A stretch of 64,000 bases of DNA from Manduca sexta (taxonomy: Eukaryota; Arthropoda; Insecta; Lepidoptera; Sphingidae), in NCBI RefSeq assembly GCF_014839805.1, contig NC_051131.1, forward strand, positions 8,048,913 to 8,112,912. The letters run 5' to 3'. The position numbers were made by a program, and so were the translations under genes. Of this stretch, positions 60,401-64,000 are shown piece by piece (the stretch's first letter is position 1; the number at the start of each line of letters is the position of its first letter). The notes below the pieces were generated by a model that had not been told where the DNA came from, did not search any database, and was given only the letters and a program-made list of their open reading frames with translations.

Positions 60401-63124
60401 ACAGCAGCAACAAGAACATGCTTTTAACGAGAAAAATATTATGATGATCTGCAACAGTCCGTTTATTTGCAGGTAAAATTAGTTTTTATATTATTTTAAA
60501 ATTTATGATTTTCGTAAGGCAACGGCTGAATCGAGCTGAATCGAGATTTAAGCGCGAGACAATGAATACGTTTCCCATATCGAGACAATTCTTCAGGTCA
60601 CTTAACACATAGCACGGGTTTCTCCCACGACGAATATTCAGGGGGTTCCTGAGATTGCAATATGATAAGAAGGTATTTAGGTACTTACCTAAATTATCTC
60701 GGTGCAATATGATAATTATGTGTACTTATTATGTTTTTTTTACTAATACCCTTTGAGACACTTGAAAATCCAAATTTTAATCCGATAAGGCTCATTACTC
60801 ATTACTCTGACCCGTATCCAGCGATGGGATCGTCTATGTTGTAAATATTATAACCAGGAAAGGAATACTAAATTGATAGATACAGTTAGCGGAAAATTGT
60901 ATTAACAACAAAAACATACCTGAGCATGATAACTCAAATAATAATTTTAACTAATTTAACCCATGATTTCTTTACAGATTGTATCGCACATTTAAGGATA
61001 ATAAGTACATTTACTTCCTAATGGAGCCGATACTAGGCGGGGACGTGTGGACTATTCTGCAGAAGCAACGCTATTTCCCAGAACACGTAGCTCGTTTTAT
61101 GTCAGCTTGTGTTGTTGAAGCTTTCCAGTATTTGCACTCCAAAGACATCATCTATAGGGATCTGAAACCAGAGAACTTAATGCTAGACAAGCTTGGTTAT
61201 ATAAAATTGGTAATAAAATGTTTTAGTTATAATTAAACAATAGAGTTATCGTCTTCAGACAACCTAAAATATATGTAAATACTGTGCAGTGTGCGTGGGG
61301 AGAGTACTCGGCAATAAATGTTACACATCGAGCCATATATAGAAAGAGAGCCGGCAAATTAACGACAATAAGTCGTAGTTATAAGTTATAGAAAAAAAAA
61401 CGATTATTTTTATCTAAAGCCGATGTTGTTATATTTACTGCCAAATATTGTACCTACCTCTTTTTATAGCTCCATGTGAGAATAGTATTTTTTGCCGAAT
61501 AGGTACTGAAGACATGTTTTTAGCATATTTATTTTTAATATGGCAAATTTTTAAAATATTAATTCTCTTAGGTTGACTTCGGTTTCGCTAAACGGATATC
61601 ACCAAACAGTAAGACGTGGACGTTCGCTGGCACTCCCGAATATGTTTCACCAGAAATTGTACTCAATAAGGTAAGCTTTAAGTATGTTCATGTATATTTA
61701 AAAAAAAATAGTTCTTGCCAAAGATTACATTCTCCAAGAGTTGTAAAATGAAATAATTGGTCCTTTGAAACCTAAACTTTCCTACAAAATTCCATGCAAC
61801 ATTTCTGTGGACGGGAAGATAATAATTTGTTTTGCTTTAGGGTCACGACCGCGCAGTGGATTGCTGGGCACTGGGCGTGCTTATACATGAACTATTGGTT
61901 GGTAAGCCGCCGTTCCGAGCGCCTGGCGGAGATCACATGAAAACCTACACGCTCATACTGCGTGGCATCGATGCCGTCACCTTCCACCCGCGAGTCGCCA
62001 AATCAGCACAAATGTTGATAAAAAAACTGTGCCGAGCCATACCCGCTGAACGACTGGGCTACCTTAAAAACGGTGTAGCGGATATCAAAAACCATAAGTA
62101 CGTTCAAAATTATATTCTATTATGTAATACATTATTCCATGACGCCATCCTAGGTACTTGAATTTTAACGTGTAGCATATTACGAATTTAACACGCGTCT
62201 ACATGAACGCCTGAATATGTACGCGTAATGTATATATCTACACTCGTACACGACAAGCGGATCAACGGATACAGGCCGGTAAAGGACATCTACCTATTGT
62301 GTATACACAATAAGTATACCGATATGAACTTTTGTCTGTTGCCCGACTTATAACGTCCAAAAATGTTATTTATAAAGGCGAATGTTTATGTTTTCATAAT
62401 ATCTGGTTGTTTGTAAAAAGTATTTAAACGCAGAAACTTCTGAACAGATTTGGAAAAGTATTGTCATACAGATCCTGGTTAATATGATAGACTATTTTTA
62501 TGTCGGAAAACATAGTGGAAAATTCACGGTTCATATGAAACACGGATGGAATGGGGACGCGTGCGAATGCTAGTATTTAGTATGAGCCTAATCCTGATTT
62601 TATCTTCCTCCTACCTGCAATATCTTTATTTCTCTAATCATATTCGTTTAACGTTTGTTAACGGTAATCAAGTCAACTCAATAATATTAAGAATATATTG
62701 AAATATGCTTACCGACCAATAACTTCCATACGAACAGAGTTACAGAATTTAAATCTTAAAAGTAGGTATAATCTCATCTCATCTCATCAGCCTATAACCG
62801 TCCACTGCCGAACATAGGCCTCCCCTAGAGCGTGCCACGTTGCACGGTCCTCTGCTTTCCTCATCCAGTGTCTATCGGCGATCCTACGAATGTCATCGGA
62901 CCAGAAGGTCGGAGGTCAAGCATAAATATGGTATATTGTTTTAATATTGTATTACAATTTACAGATGGTTCCTGGGATTCGATTGGGAAGGACTGCGAGA
63001 TAGGAGATTAAAGGCGCCGCTCATACAACCAGTAGCTAACGATTTAGACATTTCCCACTTCGAGAAATATCCCAAGGATAAGCTCCCCCCTGATGAGACG
63101 TCTGGCTGGGATTTGGACTTTTAA
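57096..63124 (+). CDS. Pkg21D: cGMP-dependent protein kinase, Pkg21D (DG1)-like (N-terminal exon(s) not found)
   Basis: A Ser/Thr kinase with two cyclic-nucleotide-binding (CNB) domains and an AGC kinase domain. Exons: 57096-57448, 57671-57954, 58914-59083, 59670-59908, 60063-60163, 60256-60472, 60978-61209, 61572-61670, 61841-62097 and 62965-63124, all in phase. From ATG 57228 (residue 1) it is 659 aa: pseudosubstrate RRKRGV 44-49, CNB-A phosphate cassette 152-167, CNB-B cassette 275-290, Gly loop 355-360, Lys378, YRDLKPEN from 470, DFG 490-492, activation Thr505, C-terminus [21 protein letters not shown] and GHDRAVDxWALGxLIHELL match Pkg21D better than foraging. The Thr after the cassette Arg is Phe164 (A) and Leu287 (B), so cGMP selectivity may be altered. 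A coiled-coil N-terminus is expected upstream. Confidence 0.9.
57671..57954 (+). CDS. Pkg21D: Kinase exon: CNB-A domain
   Basis: Reads [19 protein letters not shown], then the CNB-A β-barrel ([15 protein letters not shown]) and the phosphate-binding cassette [16 protein letters not shown]. The conserved Glu154 and Arg163 are present. The residue after Arg163 is Phe, where cGMP-selective PKGs have Thr. The donor is AGGT|GTAAGT, phase 1; using the upstream GT would cause a stop in the next exon. Confidence 0.93.
58914..59083 (+). CDS. Pkg21D: Kinase exon: end of CNB-A to start of CNB-B
   Basis: Acceptor CACTCCACTTAG, donor CGA|GTAAGT. Reads [20 protein letters not shown], then [20 protein letters not shown]. 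The [12 protein letters not shown] motif is the C helix of CNB-A, and FLxSVPLL opens CNB-B in PKGs. Confidence 0.93.
59670..59908 (+). CDS. Pkg21D: Kinase exon: CNB-B domain
   Basis: Acceptor ATTGTTTAG, donor CGAGG|GTATAT. Reads [20 protein letters not shown] and [10 protein letters not shown], then the cassette [17 protein letters not shown] and [11 protein letters not shown]. Glu277 and Arg286 are kept. Leu287 replaces the Thr that contacts the guanine in cGMP-selective PKGs. GC-richer than neighbouring exons. Confidence 0.93.
60063..60163 (+). CDS. Pkg21D: Kinase exon: linker between CNB-B and catalytic domain
   Basis: Reads [20 protein letters not shown] and [14 protein letters not shown]. 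It corresponds to the SFKRLIGDLCELK segment after CNB-B in Pkg21D. The linker is shorter than in the Drosophila protein. Confidence 0.88.
60256..60472 (+). CDS. Pkg21D: Kinase exon: Gly loop, catalytic Lys, helix C
   Basis: Reads [18 protein letters not shown] (Gly-rich loop), TFALKCLKK (ATP-binding Lys378), a Gln run QQQQQ at the start of helix C and FNEKNIMM (helix C Glu). The acceptor is CTTTTTTACAG. The donor is TGCAG|GTAAAA, phase 2. Confidence 0.93.
60978..61209 (+). CDS. Pkg21D: Kinase exon: hinge to catalytic loop
   Basis: Reads [28 protein letters not shown] and [24 protein letters not shown] with Asp472 is the catalytic loop in the AGC-kinase form. GGD has Asp in place of the usual Glu of GGE in PKA/PKG kinases, a conservative change. 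Phase 0 at the end. Confidence 0.94.
61572..61670 (+). CDS. Pkg21D: Kinase exon: DFG and activation loop
   Basis: 33 codons: [20 protein letters not shown], then [16 protein letters not shown] and the activation-loop Thr505 are present. The near-invariant Cys of TFCGT is Ala507, and the APE motif reads SPE (Ser514). The acceptor is ATTCTCTTAG. Confidence 0.94.
61841..62097 (+). CDS. Pkg21D: Kinase exon: C-lobe
   Basis: Reads [40 protein letters not shown] and [18 protein letters not shown]. This is the AGC-kinase helix F to helix I region. The donor is CATAA|GTACGT, phase 2, and the codon is completed by the next exon to Lys. Confidence 0.93.
62376..62580 (+). repeat. Dispersed element, copy 2 (diverged), inside kinase intron
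   Basis: 'cgcagaaacttctgaacagatttgg', 'agactatttttatgtcggaaaa' and 'gacgcgtgcgaatgctagta' follow the same order as the repeat at 56,280-56,490 and end in the 'gctagta' typical of that family. Non-coding. Confidence 0.5.
62771..62913 (-). mobile_element. RTE-type non-LTR retrotransposon 3' end with short tandem tail
   Basis: On the minus strand, 62913 down to 62787 encodes [20 protein letters not shown], then [15 protein letters not shown] and TVIG before a TGA stop. This is the characteristic C-terminus of RTE reverse transcriptases (RWxDDL... WRxLGEAYVQQW). It is followed by (GATGA)-like repeats (62771-62788), the typical RTE tail. It is heavily 5'-truncated and sits in the last kinase intron in antisense orientation. 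Confidence 0.8.
62965..63124 (+). CDS. Pkg21D: Kinase terminal exon: AGC C-terminal extension
   Basis: Acceptor AATTTACAG. Reads (K)[28 protein letters not shown] and [13 protein letters not shown], with TAA at 63122-63124. WFxGFDWxGL and SGWDxDF are diagnostic of PKGs. Confidence 0.96.
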
Positions 63125-64000
63125 TATATTTATATCCGCGTGTATTATACTTATATACCTAATTGTAAAATTGAATACATTTTCATTTAACGTATAGGTA
63201 TACTTACTTAGTTTAGAAATTACTTAAACTCTATTTATTTTTTAACTAATGTTTCAAAATCAGCTCCATAGTATTTATTACATTTAATGTAAGAACATTG
63301 GTAGGTATCCACCAATACTTCGAAAATATTGTCTATAATCTAATGGATAATACTGTAGGTAAATACGTGCCGATATTTAATTCAATATTTTACCTCGGTT
63401 GCGTTTAATGATGAGTCCTACTTGCTACCTTTTTTTATTAAAAAAAAAAATAATAAAAAATACAAACAACGGTAAAACCATAATGTTTGCTTCATTATTT
63501 TCCTGCCCTTAACCCACTATAATATGGGGTTCATATTGTAACTAGAAATAGGTTTTTTTGCATGTTGCAAAAAATTTACTTAATTTTGACAGTCTGCCTA
63601 AAGTCAGCCCTTGTTGTCTCCTATCTTTAATAAACCCAGATTGTTGCAGTTGTCTTATCTGGGTATTGAGCCCTAAACCTTACGCTCCATAATATTAAGA
63701 ATATAATTTAAGCTGTCACTAGACCAAAGACGCCGGAACCTTAATTACTTATGTGATGCCAGAAATGTTTAAACATTTTGATTTATTTCCCCAAGTTTCA
63801 AACCTACACCCACACCTACACAAATTGATAACCTAATTACTTATAGACCGACGTGCTAAAATCCATTTGATCTTGGATTTCTAGTTCAAGTTGATTGTGA
63901 CCGTTATATTTGCATTACAAATCATTTCGTTACACTATGTGCAAATGTAGGTATACTAAACTGAAGAGATTAAACGTTTTCAATGAACTAAATTGAAACG
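63125..64000. other. Kinase 3' UTR and downstream DNA
   Basis: The nearest poly(A)-like hexamer is AATACA at 63172-63177 (a variant). A canonical AATAAA is at 63629-63634. The rest is AT-rich, with no further gene recognised to the window edge. Confidence 0.4.

Overview
The window looks like nuclear DNA of a moth or butterfly (Lepidoptera). It is AT-rich and intron-rich. It carries dispersed repeats of kinds I associate with Lepidoptera: a tRNA-derived SINE, ends of RTE-type non-LTR retrotransposons, and TTAA-flanked MITEs. Its two recognisable genes have insect-type protein sequence. No bacterial genes, CRISPR arrays or rRNA were seen. The organism call is an inference from these features, not from a database search.

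Layout. Bases 1 to about 38,390 hold no supportable coding exon. The region contains repeats, a few CpG-dense patches and a textbook-looking recursive splice site at 19,847, which would fit a very long 5' intron of the next gene. Bases 38,397-49,231 (+) carry the RRM and C-terminal exons of an Rbfox1 (A2bp1) splicing-factor gene, ending in the family signature FAPY. A probable long 3' UTR follows, to about 53.8 kb. Bases 57,096-63,124 (+) carry nearly all of a cyclic-nucleotide-dependent protein kinase of the PKG family, most like Drosophila Pkg21D (DG1). Its most N-terminal exon or exons were not found. The space between and after these genes holds more repeat remnants.

Main biological points. 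(1) The Rbfox1 locus appears wired to regulate its own splicing. The 93-nt exon that encodes RNP1 and the second half of the RRM has TGCATG, the Rbfox binding site, touching both of its splice sites, plus further upstream copies. (2) Two C-terminal exons (103 and 130 nt) have the same phases, so exactly one must be used to keep the frame. They are only 47 nt apart, and that spacer contains three GCATG cores. (3) A second phase-equivalent exon pair (67 and 64 nt) just before the FAPY exon also has a TGCATG upstream. (4) Two 21-nt microexons lie between these nodes. (5) In the kinase, the threonine that follows the phosphate-binding arginine in both nucleotide-binding domains, which confers cGMP selectivity in known PKGs, is Phe in domain A and Leu in domain B. 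(6) A 364-bp near-perfect palindrome at 4.8 kb is a fold-back form of a MITE whose ordinary form lies at 11.4 kb.

Exon boundaries were deduced by hand from splice signals, phase continuity and family knowledge. Transcript data would be needed to confirm the alternative exons.
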